Positions 1-6,280 of a stretch of DNA of 7,423 nucleotides are shown in pieces. Under the pieces are notes generated by a model. That model did not search any database and was not told the DNA's origin. It was given only the letters and a program-made list of their open reading frames with translations. This DNA comes from an uncultured Chloroflexaceae bacterium (GTDB taxonomy: Bacteria > Chloroflexota > Chloroflexia > Chloroflexales > Chloroflexaceae): NCBI GenBank assembly GCA_937141995.1, contig CAKZQX010000817.1:1-7423 (forward strand), written 5' to 3'. Positions within the stretch are counted from its first letter, which is position 1; each line of letters starts with the position of its first letter. A program made the position numbers and the translations under genes.

Positions 1-893
1 GCCGGGACGCGGGTCTGCGGATCGGTCTGGGTAAGGCGTAGACCGGGGGCGACGAAGATCAGCCGGTCACTGGCAAAGTTGTGGTCCGCGATGGTTGCCA
101 CAGCATCGGTGCCATTGCTACCCATAATGCCGATGCGCTCGCGCCGGACGGCTGCCGTGCGCTGGAGGTGGCCCTGAAGTGCGGCACCCATGCCGTTCGC
201 GGCATCCTGCCCGGCCAGTAGCACAATATTGACGATGGGCTTTTCCAGCAACTCCAGGCCACGCGCATAATCCGCGCTGGTAGCAGCCGCTCCGTCGTTG
301 CCACCGCTCAGCGGCGTACCGGTGTCACCCAGATCCGCCAGGGCGGTACTGGTTTCCTCCTCAGCGGCGTAGGTGGCGGTGACCAGAGTTGAGTTGGCCT
401 GCACCTGGGCAATCAGTTCATCAGCCGTGGTCGCCGGGTAGGTTTCGCTGGTATTACCAGCGCCAATCTCGATGAGTTGTGCGGCGGGGTCGCCGGTCGG
501 TTTCACCCGGATGGTGTTGCCGGCGGTGCCGGGGGTTTTCGCTGCCAGCTTTACTGCCGGTTGCGCATCGAGCGCGAGCACCAGCGCTGCCGTCGCCAGC
601 GCATCCGGATTAGCCACCCGTACCGCATAGACGGTGCGCCCACCGTTGTTATAGACCTGCTCCAGGGCGCGTACAAGGGTCAATGGGGGTTGCTTATCGC
701 CGGGCCAGGGGTCCGGTTCGCCAAACTCCTGGCGGGCCTCGGTAAAGCTCCCCAGGATCTTCACCTCGTTCACCGGCCCGGCCGCGGCGGTGCCCACAAT
801 GCCGATATTGCCGGAGGCCACACGCCCGGCGCTAATTAATCCCTCATCGCGTACCGTGATATAGGTGCCCGGTAAGATCATTTCTTGTGCCAT
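1..893 (-). CDS. Contractile tail sheath protein, N-terminal part (runs off the left edge)
   Basis: Reading the minus strand from the ATG at 893-891 gives an open frame with no stop to the window edge, 297 residues. Sheath proteins form the contractile tube around the inner tail tube in myophages, tailocins and extracellular contractile injection systems. The N-terminus (MAQEMILPGTYITVRDEG) and the following SGNIGIVGTAAAGPVNEV stretch are typical sheath starts. Further family-like signatures are GGRTVYAVRV (84-93), PGTAGNTIRV (121-130), the LSGGNDG motif (195-201) and the strand VNIVLLAG (221-228). The C-terminal interlocking domain is outside the window. An AGCAGG sequence lies five bases before the ATG, a modest ribosome binding site. 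No gene lies close upstream, so it may be the first gene of its operon. Codons are clearly GC-rich. Whether it belongs to a prophage or to a domesticated injection system cannot be decided here. The family call is strong. Confidence 0.93.
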   Translation of the reverse strand, partial: MAQEMILPGTYITVRDEGLISAGRVASGNIGIVGTAAAGPVNEVKILGSFTEARQEFGEPDPWPGDKQPPLTLVRALEQVYNNGGRTVYAVRVANPDALATAALVLALDAQPAVKLAAKTPGTAGNTIRVKPTGDPAAQLIEIGAGNTSETYPATTADELIAQVQANSTLVTATYAAEEETSTALADLGDTGTPLSGGNDGAAATSADYARGLELLEKPIVNIVLLAGQDAANGMGAALQGHLQRTAAVRRERIGIMGSNGTDAVATIADHNFASDRLIFVAPGLRLTQTDPQTRVP

Positions 894-898
894 GCAAA

Positions 899-924
899 CC
901 TGCTACTTTCCCCTGCTACTTTCC
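899..924. repeat. Perfect 13-bp tandem duplication over the sheath gene ribosome binding site
   Basis: CCTGCTACTTTCC occurs twice with no gap, at 899-911 and 912-924. On the minus strand each copy ends in AGCAGG, so the sheath gene has two identical Shine-Dalgarno-like sequences, 5 and 18 bases before its ATG. Only the nearer one is at a productive distance. The duplication is read directly from the sequence; an effect on translation is inference. Confidence 0.85.
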
Positions 925-984
925 ATAGTTGAACGGTATCCGCAAGTACACGGATAGCCTGAGTATCTTGCGGCATGGATGACC

Positions 985-996
985 GCCTGCGCAGGC
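985..996. repeat. 12-bp perfect palindrome GCCTGCGCAGGC
   Basis: GCCTGC is followed directly by its reverse complement GCAGGC. It lies about 90 bases upstream of the sheath gene start. It could be a protein-binding dyad or a fragment of a dispersed GC-rich repeat; nothing here decides between them. Confidence 0.6.
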
Positions 997-1294
997 AGGC
1001 GTATCCAATTATGACAGGCGATATGTTCGTTGCAGTAGATAGCCATTGAAACAAAGCCGGCGTGGAATACCCTGTACCGTTAGTTGTTCAGGAGATAGGC
1101 GCGGAAGCGGGTCCAGGCTACAGGGCAGCACTTCACATAACACTTCCAAGCGTGATCATACTATCATATGAAGAAGGAACTATTCTTAAGGTCAAAATCT
1201 GTGTAGATAATAGCGTATGCCAGACTGTCTGTCAACCCCGGCTGGTAGCCTGGGAGTCAGGGGCAGTGCCTTTCAGATATGGCCGGATTAGCTC

Positions 1295-1354
1295 GCGCAA
1301 AGACGCAAAGATGCAACGTTTATACGGTTCCTGGCGCCCTCTGCGTCTTTGCGC
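1295..1354. repeat. Inverted repeat with GCGCAAAGACGCAAAG arms
   Basis: The left arm GCGCAAAGACGCAAAG (1295-1310) is complementary at 15 of 16 positions to the right arm CTCTGCGTCTTTGCGC (1339-1354), with a 28-base spacer. Arms built from CGCAAAGACGCAAAG units resemble dispersed repeats common in several bacterial genomes, including filamentous phototrophs; that link is from memory and untested here. No U-tract follows on either strand, so a terminator role is not supported. Confidence 0.75.
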
Positions 1355-1391
1355 AAATTTCATGGACCGATGTCATTCTATTGTAATAAAC

Positions 1392-1407
1392 CTGGTCAAT
1401 CGACCAG
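1392..1407. promoter_or_regulatory. Dyad CTGGTC-AATC-GACCAG, operator-like
   Basis: Six-base arms CTGGTC (1392-1397) and GACCAG (1402-1407) flank a 4-base centre, next to an AT-rich stretch (TTGTAATAAAC). The size and composition resemble dyads bound by TetR-type repressors. It lies about 180 bases upstream of the small membrane protein gene at 1586. No repressor gene is in the window, so the operator role is speculative. Confidence 0.35.
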
Positions 1408-1585
1408 TCTGGCGCTCCCTCTGTTGTGTGATCTGCAAACCCCACTTTTGCCTGATGAACATGCCCCCCTGTTCGTGTAACCATGCATGTACAGCGGAGA
1501 GTCCGGACCACGGAAGTTGCGAAACCGCTGGTGCCGGCTGCTTTGCCGCGTACGTTTTGTTCATCACACGAGAGGAGAAGTTCCA

Positions 1586-2044
1586 ATGCGACTACGTGCA
1601 TATCACGGTGTTATTCTTCTGCTGGGGCTGGTCGTTCTGGGTATCGCCGGGCTGACGGTCTGGGATGCGCTGAACTACCGCCGGATCGGCTTCGCCGGGA
1701 CGAATATACCCGGCCATATGGCGGCAAGCTATCAGTATCTCGATGATACGGTTGACAGCGGGTTGACCGTCGCCGCAGACGAGATGATTGTGCTGGAGTA
1801 TGAACTGCAGACGGAAGAAGGGCAACTGCTGCTGGAGATTCAAGCCCCGGATGGTACAACATTGATGCGGATGGAGGGCAATGAGGCGGGCCGCGCCGAG
1901 GTCGAAGTACCGCAGGCGGGAACCTATCGCCTGGTTGTCCAGGGCGATGAGACGCGCGGTGCATATGATATCCACTGGGAGGTGGTGCCGCGACAGATTG
2001 AGGACGCAATGGGTGCTACTGCTGATCTTATAGCCGGCAGGTAA
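1586..2044 (+). CDS. Small single-pass membrane protein of unknown function
   Basis: The 152-residue frame starts at the ATG at 1586, chosen because AGGAGAAG (1573-1580) lies five bases upstream and the hydrophobic segment begins at once; an in-frame upstream ATG at 1487 has no comparable site. Residues 8-26 (GVILLLGLVVLGIAGLTVW) form one transmembrane helix or uncleaved signal anchor after a basic MRLRAYH start, so the rest should face outward. The remainder (about 45-140) is acidic and looks like alternating beta strands: EMIVLEYELQ, LLLEIQAPDG, AEVEVPQAGTYRLVVQGDE and GAYDIHWEV. The aGtYrLvvqGd...GaYdihwe pattern recalls beta-sandwich domains such as the bacterial pre-peptidase C-terminal type, but this is only a resemblance. 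It stands alone on its strand with GC-rich codons. I do not recognise the gene, though the coding call is good. Confidence 0.8.
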   Translation: MRLRAYHGVILLLGLVVLGIAGLTVWDALNYRRIGFAGTNIPGHMAASYQYLDDTVDSGLTVAADEMIVLEYELQTEEGQLLLEIQAPDGTTLMRMEGNEAGRAEVEVPQAGTYRLVVQGDETRGAYDIHWEVVPRQIEDAMGATADLIAGR

Positions 2045-2099
2045 GTAAGCACGGTTCATGAACGTTGAGAAAATAGTCCAGATATGCATGACCGATACC

Positions 2100-2119
2100 C
2101 GGCGTGCGGTTGCACGCCG
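2100..2119. repeat. Perfect 8-bp hairpin CGGCGTGC-GGTT-GCACGCCG
   Basis: The 8-bp arms are perfectly complementary around a GGTT loop, about 55 bases after the stop codon of the 1586-2044 gene. It could stabilise or end that transcript, but no U-run follows directly, so I do not call it an intrinsic terminator. Confidence 0.6.
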
Positions 2120-2284
2120 CACCTACTGCAGCCCGGTACTCAGGGTGTTTTGTTCTCTGGTTCTTTGTTCGTTGTTCTTACAGGAGAAGAAGTGTTTACC
2201 CATGTTTCGTCTTCCCCCACGCGCGAGCGTGTTTCTAAGAGACTGTCTGAAACGGGTTGGTCATGGGGCGACGGCCCTGGAGCG

Positions 2285-2337
2285 GGAGTCCCGGCTTCAG
2301 CCGGTGTGTGGCCGGAACCGGCGGAAGCCGGGACTCC
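2285..2337. repeat. Large REP-like palindrome (14-bp plus 5-bp stem)
   Basis: GGAGTCCCGGCTTC (2285-2298) pairs perfectly with GAAGCCGGGACTCC (2324-2337). Inside it, after one unpaired base on each side, GCCGG (2300-2304) pairs with CCGGC (2318-2322), leaving a 13-base loop. This size and composition are typical of dispersed extragenic palindromes (REP or BIME-like, or a non-autonomous mobile repeat). It sits between convergent 3' ends, a favoured place for such elements. No U-tract follows on either strand. Confidence 0.8.
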
Positions 2338-2398
2338 TGAGCGGCGATATCGGGATGAAACATGCAACGTTCATAATGTCTGGTGAATAACCCCGATT

Positions 2399-2695
2399 CT
2401 AGCCGCTACTCCTACCTGTCATAACTACCTGCCTGACCCAGCTTCCTGATTTGTACAGCAGAAACGTGTTGATTGCGATACTGATTAAAATAAAAAGTTT
2501 AACAATAAACATGACATCAACTCCTATGAGTGCAAGCGCCATTCTGAAGATGAATGTCCATGGCATCCCAAGCAGAAAGGAATATATCCACGCAGCTTCC
2601 ATATCCCCACCATCGAACATCAGAACAACAATCCACATGACTAAGATCAGTGAGATGTATATACCGGGAAAGATGTAACCGGGCGTTACTTTCAT
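2399..2695 (-). CDS. Small polytopic membrane protein of unknown function
   Basis: The 98-residue frame begins at the ATG at 2695-2693, set by GAGGAGGT placed 5 bases upstream; a longer in-frame start would overrun this strong site. It is almost wholly hydrophobic: segments at about residues 8-27 (FPGIYISLILVMWIVVLMF), 34-56 (with a central GMPW) and 59-81 (VMFIVKLFILISIAINTFLLY) suggest three membrane helices, followed by a basic tail ending VRQVVMTGRSSG. A layout of a first helix, an acidic loop, then a W...LLG.PW segment recalls small SCO4225-like membrane proteins, only as a weak resemblance. It starts 42 bases after the solute-binding lipoprotein stop on the same strand with no terminator between, so co-transcription is likely. 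It is too short and lacks the loop motif to be a usual ABC permease. Function unknown. Confidence 0.78.
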   Translation of the reverse strand: MKVTPGYIFPGIYISLILVMWIVVLMFDGGDMEAAWIYSFLLGMPWTFIFRMALALIGVDVMFIVKLFILISIAINTFLLYKSGSWVRQVVMTGRSSG

Positions 2696-2737
2696 ACAGT
2701 ACCTCCTCAACTGTTGCCTACCAACGAACTGGTAGAA

Positions 2738-5422
2738 CTATTCTGCATCACCAGCCCTATTAGCTTGCTCAATACAATCACCTTTGGCTATTCCTTCTGC
2801 AACACAGTCTATATATACCGTCGTAGTTTGTTCAGCAGTTGCAAGTTCGTCTGCAAGATTGGCATCCTCGGTAATAACTGCGTGCAGTGCCTGAAAGAAC
2901 CATTGCAACACTGGCGATTGCATATCAATTGTTGTATGTGCATGGATAGCGTTCGTGTTCTCAGCTAACAATGCCGTATGGATCTGGAATAAGCGCTGAT
3001 CCTCCATTGGTGCGCCCGGCGGGAGATCTATGGCTTGAGCCACTGATGAGCGTGCCGGCAGGACACCCGGCCATGCAATCATACTTGCGTCATTACTGAG
3101 AAATACGAGCCATTCCCAACATGCCTGGGGATACTCTGTCTGTGCTGAGATATGCAGACTCTGTATATATGTATCGCCAGGATGGAGCCCGGCATTGCCG
3201 ACTGGTAATGGAGCAAGGGCTTCTGTGAAAGTTGGTTCAGTTCCATCCTCTGCCGCGCCAAACATCAGTGTCCCTGGGCCAAACCACATGCCGGCGCGAC
3301 CATGACGCACGAGATCAAGCGCTGTTTCGCTGCCGCCACCGCTCTCGTTCACCAGTGTGTGGAGCGGTGGCATCACACCATACATGCGATCAAGATCAAG
3401 ATACCATTCAATCGCAGTAATTACTGCCGGATCACGAAAATTTGGTTGAAGATTGTCGCCACTTCCACGCAGCACCTCACCCCCAAACTGTTGAATGAAA
3501 AATAAGAGATCGGGGATGGCTCCGCTGTAAGGTACATAGCCGTATTGCTGCTCATTACTTACCTCCGCTGTGAGTGCTTGCGCCGTAGCGAGGAAGTCGT
3601 CTGGTGCCCATTCTGCTGTTGGTTCACTCATACCATTTGCCGCGAACAAGTCATGCTGGTAGTGGAGTGCCCGCAGTTGCACGGTGTAGGGCAATCCGTA
3701 CAGGTTCCCCGCCAATTGATACGGTGTGAGTAAGAGACTGGGATAATCGTTTATTGCAAGACGGTTTTCCGCACTGATCAACGGCTGAAGGTCAAGCAGC
3801 ATCTCGGTTTCATCGGTTGGAAAAGTTCCAGTCCACATAAAACAATCACTCGTTTGCGCCAGGCCATCAATTGAGCCTGCATTTCCAAATGTAGTATTGC
3901 CTTCAAGCTTAATAAATACATTTGTTTGTTGTTCATTGAATGTTTTAATCCGTTGCCTCAGATTAATGTAGCTCCGACCGTAAATCGCAAAGGTGATCAC
4001 GTCGCGTTCATCACTATTTATTGGTGGTTCAGGTGTCGCAACAGCCAAGGGCTCGTCTGATAACTGGGGCGTTGGTGTCAAAAGTGTCTTAGCAATCTCT
4101 TCTTCGAGCTTTTCTTCTGCTTGAGCTACTAATTCCTGAGCATCAAGTTCAGGTTTGTCAAACAGATCATATGTAAGTGTACTCAATGTTGTAAGTGCCT
4201 GCGCATAACGCGGGCGATCAGCTTCGCCTATGGCATGTTCGACCGACCAACGCACAGCGGCAGCAGTTTCATCATCTAATTGCTCCCAAAAATTTGTTAC
4301 CTCAGCTACTGATTGACGTGCAGGTACAAGTAATGCGCCAGGATCAGTTACTGATGCTGTCTCAAATATGGCCGGTTGGCGTGACAGAAACTCGATCCAT
4401 TGCCAGGAGGCATCTGGATACGCAGTCCCTGTACTGACGACATAGCCTTCACCAACTGCTCCAAAGTAATGTTCGTCAGGTGGATAGGCTGTTTTACCTA
4501 CAGTAAATGAACCCTCTTCCGGTAAGAGATCACCATCGTCGTCGCCTGGAGTAAAATAACCACTGCTCCACATGCCAAGCTGTCCGCTCTGATGAAGCTC
4601 GTAGATATTTATGGCTGGCTCAACATCAGGATTCAAATCCCTTGGAACTACCAACGCACCTGTTTCTTGTAAGCGACGAATGTACATGATCGTTTGAATA
4701 AGCGTTTCATGCTGAAATTTCACCTGCTCTGGCGGCATATCTGCGAGGTCAGTTCCTTCTTCCTCCAGTGCTGACTCCAGTAATGGTACTACACTACTAA
4801 GCGATGCCAGTAATCCGCCAACTATCACTGTGCCATCCTGCTTGCGGGCAAGTTGTTCAGCAGTGCCAAATAATTCTCGCCAACTCCAACCCAGTTCTGG
4901 CATTGGTACATCAAGTTGTTCAAACAAATCCTTGTTATAGCTAAGCAAATGGACAGCACGATAATTTGGCAAGGCCCAGAGATGCTCCGCAGTCATATAC
5001 TGATCAAGCATATTGGGATAAAAATCGGCACGCTCGAATCCAGCATCCGCCGCCATCAAGGGCAGGAGATCAAGAATGAGATCATGCTCGCTCATCTCGG
5101 TCAGATTACCTGCCAGTGTAGTATCGGCATGGGATAGAATCCAACGCTGTTGTGCCAGACTCCCTGGCTGCGGATCTTGTGCCAATAGCTGGTTTATCAG
5201 TTCATCTTTGGAAACGATAACGACGCGCAGTTCAGGATATTCATCCATGAACTTTTTAGCAAATGTTTCGTAAATCTCACGATGGTGATCATGCACCGCA
5301 AATGAAATCGTGGTACGCCCATCTGCAGTTGTTGCTGATCCGGTTGGTAACTGGCATGACGTTGTTGATGTTAAGATAACAATGAAGCCTAACCATAGTT
5401 TAAGTAAATTAGTAAGTTTCAT
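2738..5422 (-). CDS. Tandem-domain extracellular solute-binding lipoprotein (ABC sugar-type)
   Basis: This 894-residue protein is two family-1 (MalE-like) solute-binding domains in one chain, anchored outside the membrane. Such proteins usually capture sugars or oligosaccharides for an ABC importer. The start at 5422 is set by AGAGG five bases upstream and by the signal peptide MKLTNLLKLWLGFIVILTSTTSC, with the lipidation cysteine at 23 (atypical Thr at -3). Domain 1 spans about 33-440 and domain 2 about 474-870, joined by a Pro/Thr linker (LTPTPQL...VATPEPP, about 445-470). Matching blocks recur about 425-430 residues apart: LWALPNYRAVHLLSYNKDLF (147) with LYGLPYTVQLRALHYQHDLF (572), and DASWQWIEFLS (335) with QACWEWLVFLS (765), each later followed by a VPAR/LPAR-SVA motif. 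Usual family length is 400-450, so this is an internal duplication. No permease or ATPase gene adjoins. Ligand unknown. Confidence 0.93.
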   Translation of the reverse strand: MKLTNLLKLWLGFIVILTSTTSCQLPTGSATTADGRTTISFAVHDHHREIYETFAKKFMDEYPELRVVIVSKDELINQLLAQDPQPGSLAQQRWILSHADTTLAGNLTEMSEHDLILDLLPLMAADAGFERADFYPNMLDQYMTAEHLWALPNYRAVHLLSYNKDLFEQLDVPMPELGWSWRELFGTAEQLARKQDGTVIVGGLLASLSSVVPLLESALEEEGTDLADMPPEQVKFQHETLIQTIMYIRRLQETGALVVPRDLNPDVEPAINIYELHQSGQLGMWSSGYFTPGDDDGDLLPEEGSFTVGKTAYPPDEHYFGAVGEGYVVSTGTAYPDASWQWIEFLSRQPAIFETASVTDPGALLVPARQSVAEVTNFWEQLDDETAAAVRWSVEHAIGEADRPRYAQALTTLSTLTYDLFDKPELDAQELVAQAEEKLEEEIAKTLLTPTPQLSDEPLAVATPEPPINSDERDVITFAIYGRSYINLRQRIKTFNEQQTNVFIKLEGNTTFGNAGSIDGLAQTSDCFMWTGTFPTDETEMLLDLQPLISAENRLAINDYPSLLLTPYQLAGNLYGLPYTVQLRALHYQHDLFAANGMSEPTAEWAPDDFLATAQALTAEVSNEQQYGYVPYSGAIPDLLFFIQQFGGEVLRGSGDNLQPNFRDPAVITAIEWYLDLDRMYGVMPPLHTLVNESGGGSETALDLVRHGRAGMWFGPGTLMFGAAEDGTEPTFTEALAPLPVGNAGLHPGDTYIQSLHISAQTEYPQACWEWLVFLSNDASMIAWPGVLPARSSVAQAIDLPPGAPMEDQRLFQIHTALLAENTNAIHAHTTIDMQSPVLQWFFQALHAVITEDANLADELATAEQTTTVYIDCVAEGIAKGDCIEQANRAGDAE

Positions 5423-5444
5423 GTTGTCCTCTTTATTATATTCC

Positions 5445-5497
5445 CAAGAATGTTTGATATACCAGGTTTTAACAACCTGGTATATCAAACATTCTTG
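5445..5497. repeat. Perfect 24-bp inverted repeat with 5-nt spacer
   Basis: The left arm (5445-5468, CAAGAATG...CCAGGTT) and right arm (5474-5497, AACCTGG...CATTCTTG) are perfect reverse complements around TTAAC. The structure lies 23 bases before the start codon of the solute-binding lipoprotein and 52 bases after the stop of the secreted protein gene. In RNA it would be a very stable hairpin. Neither flank has a U-run (minus side GGGAATATAATAAAG, plus side GCTTTCCGC), so it is not a standard terminator. It may be an operator, an mRNA-processing or stabilising hairpin between two genes of one transcript, or a small mobile palindrome. Confidence 0.9.
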
Positions 5498-5549
5498 CTT
5501 TCCGCAGAGATAAAGACTCCACTAAAATGATCACCCCATACTTATCTCG

Positions 5550-5948
5550 CTACCAGCTTCCAATTCGAACTGACCATGGATCAGAACCCCATGCATCAGT
5601 GTTACACAATCGTACCCAACACTGTCCATTCGCACAGTCGAACCAACCATCAAGTCCCCAATGTGCTGTTATCGCTGCTCCTGTTACAATATTATTGGAG
5701 TGTGTACCAAGGTTGTTCGTCGGAATTATTTGATTCTGTGGCACAGTATTCCATTGCGAGTAGTTATCATCACAATCCGGATCGCCGGCAGGCTGCCAGA
5801 CATGATTTGGTGCATGAGGAGACCATAAATATGCCATGTAGGTAACCTTGAAGCGTTGTGCTGCTTGTGCCTCCACTGCTATGGCAGCAAACGCGATACC
5901 TAACACAAACCCGACAGCGAGCAGTAGCCTCATTCGTTTCATTCGCAT
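5550..5948 (-). CDS. Small secreted Trp-rich protein with four cysteines, unknown function
   Basis: The frame encodes 132 residues. The ATG at 5948 was chosen because AAGGAG lies seven bases upstream; the ATG at 5942 would have too long a spacing. A Sec signal peptide is clear: basic MRMKRMR, hydrophobic core 8-25 (LLLAVGFVLGIAFAAIAV) and an AQA-A cleavage site near residues 29-30. The mature protein of about 103 residues has nine tryptophans (42, 51, 66, 97, 102, 111, 120, 125, 132) and four cysteines (59, 105, 110, 115), enough for two disulfides. Notable patches are DPDCDDNYSQW (56-66) and WFDCANGQCWVRLC (102-115). There is no lipobox or membrane anchor. Its aromatic, disulfide-rich make-up would suit a compact carbohydrate- or surface-binding domain, but that is a guess and I recognise no family. 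It precedes the lipoprotein gene by 127 bases on the same strand. Confidence 0.8.
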   Translation of the reverse strand: MRMKRMRLLLAVGFVLGIAFAAIAVEAQAAQRFKVTYMAYLWSPHAPNHVWQPAGDPDCDDNYSQWNTVPQNQIIPTNNLGTHSNNIVTGAAITAHWGLDGWFDCANGQCWVRLCNTDAWGSDPWSVRIGSW

Positions 5949-6030
5949 TGTGTCTCTCCTTGTTGTTCAACTTCTAGCCGTGTGCCATCAGGGTATCAGC
6001 TAAAAGCTGCAACAAGACCACGATTTTGCA

Positions 6031-6066
6031 ACAGTTTGTCTACAGTTTTGTTAAGCGCAGGTTAAG
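6031..6066. promoter_or_regulatory. 11-bp-phased direct repeats, candidate OmpR/PhoB-type binding site
   Basis: ACAGTTT occurs at 6031-6037 and 6042-6048, and GTTAAG at 6050-6055 and 6061-6066; each pair has start-to-start spacing of exactly 11 bp. Winged-helix OmpR/PhoB-family regulators commonly bind direct repeats with 10-11 bp periodicity, and such a regulator is encoded about 265 bases away. The site lies 80-120 bases upstream of the secreted protein gene, suitable for its promoter. The repeats are seen; binding by the neighbouring regulator is inferred. Confidence 0.5.
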
Positions 6067-6075
6067 AACATGTCC

Positions 6076-6089
6076 AATATTGCAATATT
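6076..6089. promoter_or_regulatory. 14-bp perfect palindrome AATATTGCAATATT
   Basis: AATATTG is followed directly by its reverse complement CAATATT, ten bases from the direct repeats. Symmetric AT-rich dyads of this size are typical binding sites for dimeric regulators. It could equally be chance in AT-rich DNA, although a perfect 14-mer is uncommon. Confidence 0.4.
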
Positions 6090-6248
6090 CATCTCTGCCC
6101 AGTGAAAAGCTGTGTTTTTCACCGTGACAAGTCAAGTCAGCATGGTATTAAAGCTGAAACCGGATAAAGTGGCTTCCGTGACTTCCGAACAAATATGACT
6201 TAAACGGGAGTAATGTTTAATCGAGTACTAGATATAAAGTAAGGAGGA

Positions 6249-6280
6249 TTGACACCCTGATTAACTACTGCTACTATAAT
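6249..6280 (+). promoter_or_regulatory. Putative promoter of the response regulator gene
   Basis: A consensus -35 TTGACA lies at 6249-6254 and a consensus -10 TATAAT at 6275-6280, but the 20-base spacer is longer than the usual 16-18. An alternative -10, TACTAT (6272-6277), gives the ideal 17-base spacer. Either predicts a start of transcription near 6285 and a leader of about 45 bases. Non-optimal spacing would fit a promoter helped by an activator. Confidence 0.5.

Larger units (their letters stand above)
894..1585. other. Intergenic region without a credible gene
   Basis: This stretch separates the divergent sheath gene (minus) and the small membrane protein gene (plus). Open frames across it are short, cut through inverted repeats, lack ribosome binding sites and resemble no protein I know. 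It holds the 13-bp tandem duplication, a 12-bp palindrome GCCTGCGCAGGC at 985-996, a long imperfect inverted repeat at 1295-1354 and a small dyad at 1392-1407. Promoters for both flanking genes are expected here, but I see no convincing -35/-10 pair. Confidence 0.6.
2045..2398. other. Intergenic region rich in hairpins, no credible gene
   Basis: This region lies between the 3' ends of two convergent genes. Open frames run across it on both strands but cut through palindromes and have no family resemblance. It holds a hairpin at 2100-2119, a small hairpin CACGC-GCGA-GCGTG at 2218-2231 and a long palindrome at 2285-2337. A T-rich run around 2145-2180 (GTTTTGTTCTCTGG... TTCTTTGTTC) follows the first hairpin by some 30 bases, too far for a canonical intrinsic terminator. 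Confidence 0.6.

Noticed and set aside
477..839. A 120-codon plus-strand open frame opposite the sheath gene
   Set aside because: It is antisense to a well-supported tail sheath frame, has low-complexity Gly/Arg-rich content and no ribosome binding site; it is a product of GC-rich codons.
1062..1655. A 197-codon plus-strand open frame in the intergenic region
   Set aside because: It runs through the 1295-1354 inverted repeat and the start of the real gene at 1586, has a Cys-rich random composition and no plausible ribosome binding site.
2231..2253. GTTTC...GAGACTGTCTGAAAC as the end of an insertion sequence
   Set aside because: It resembles some transposon ends, but there is no transposase gene, no matching opposite end and no target duplication in view.
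2058..2390. Overlapping 100-110 codon plus-strand frames after the 1586-2044 gene
   Set aside because: They read across three hairpins, including the REP-like palindrome, and their sequence looks random and Arg/Cys-rich.
5435..5440. TATAAT on the minus strand just before the lipoprotein gene, as a -10 box
   Set aside because: It is only 12 bases from the start codon, which would place transcription start inside the ribosome binding site, and no -35 hexamer lies at the right distance.
5423..5488. A longer start for the solute-binding lipoprotein at 5488
   Set aside because: The extra 22 residues would be encoded by one arm of the palindrome and would precede the signal peptide; the ATG at 5422 has a good ribosome binding site and begins a proper lipoprotein signal.
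5445..5497. The 24-bp inverted repeat as an intrinsic terminator
   Set aside because: Neither strand has a run of T after the stem, so it lacks the second half of an intrinsic terminator.
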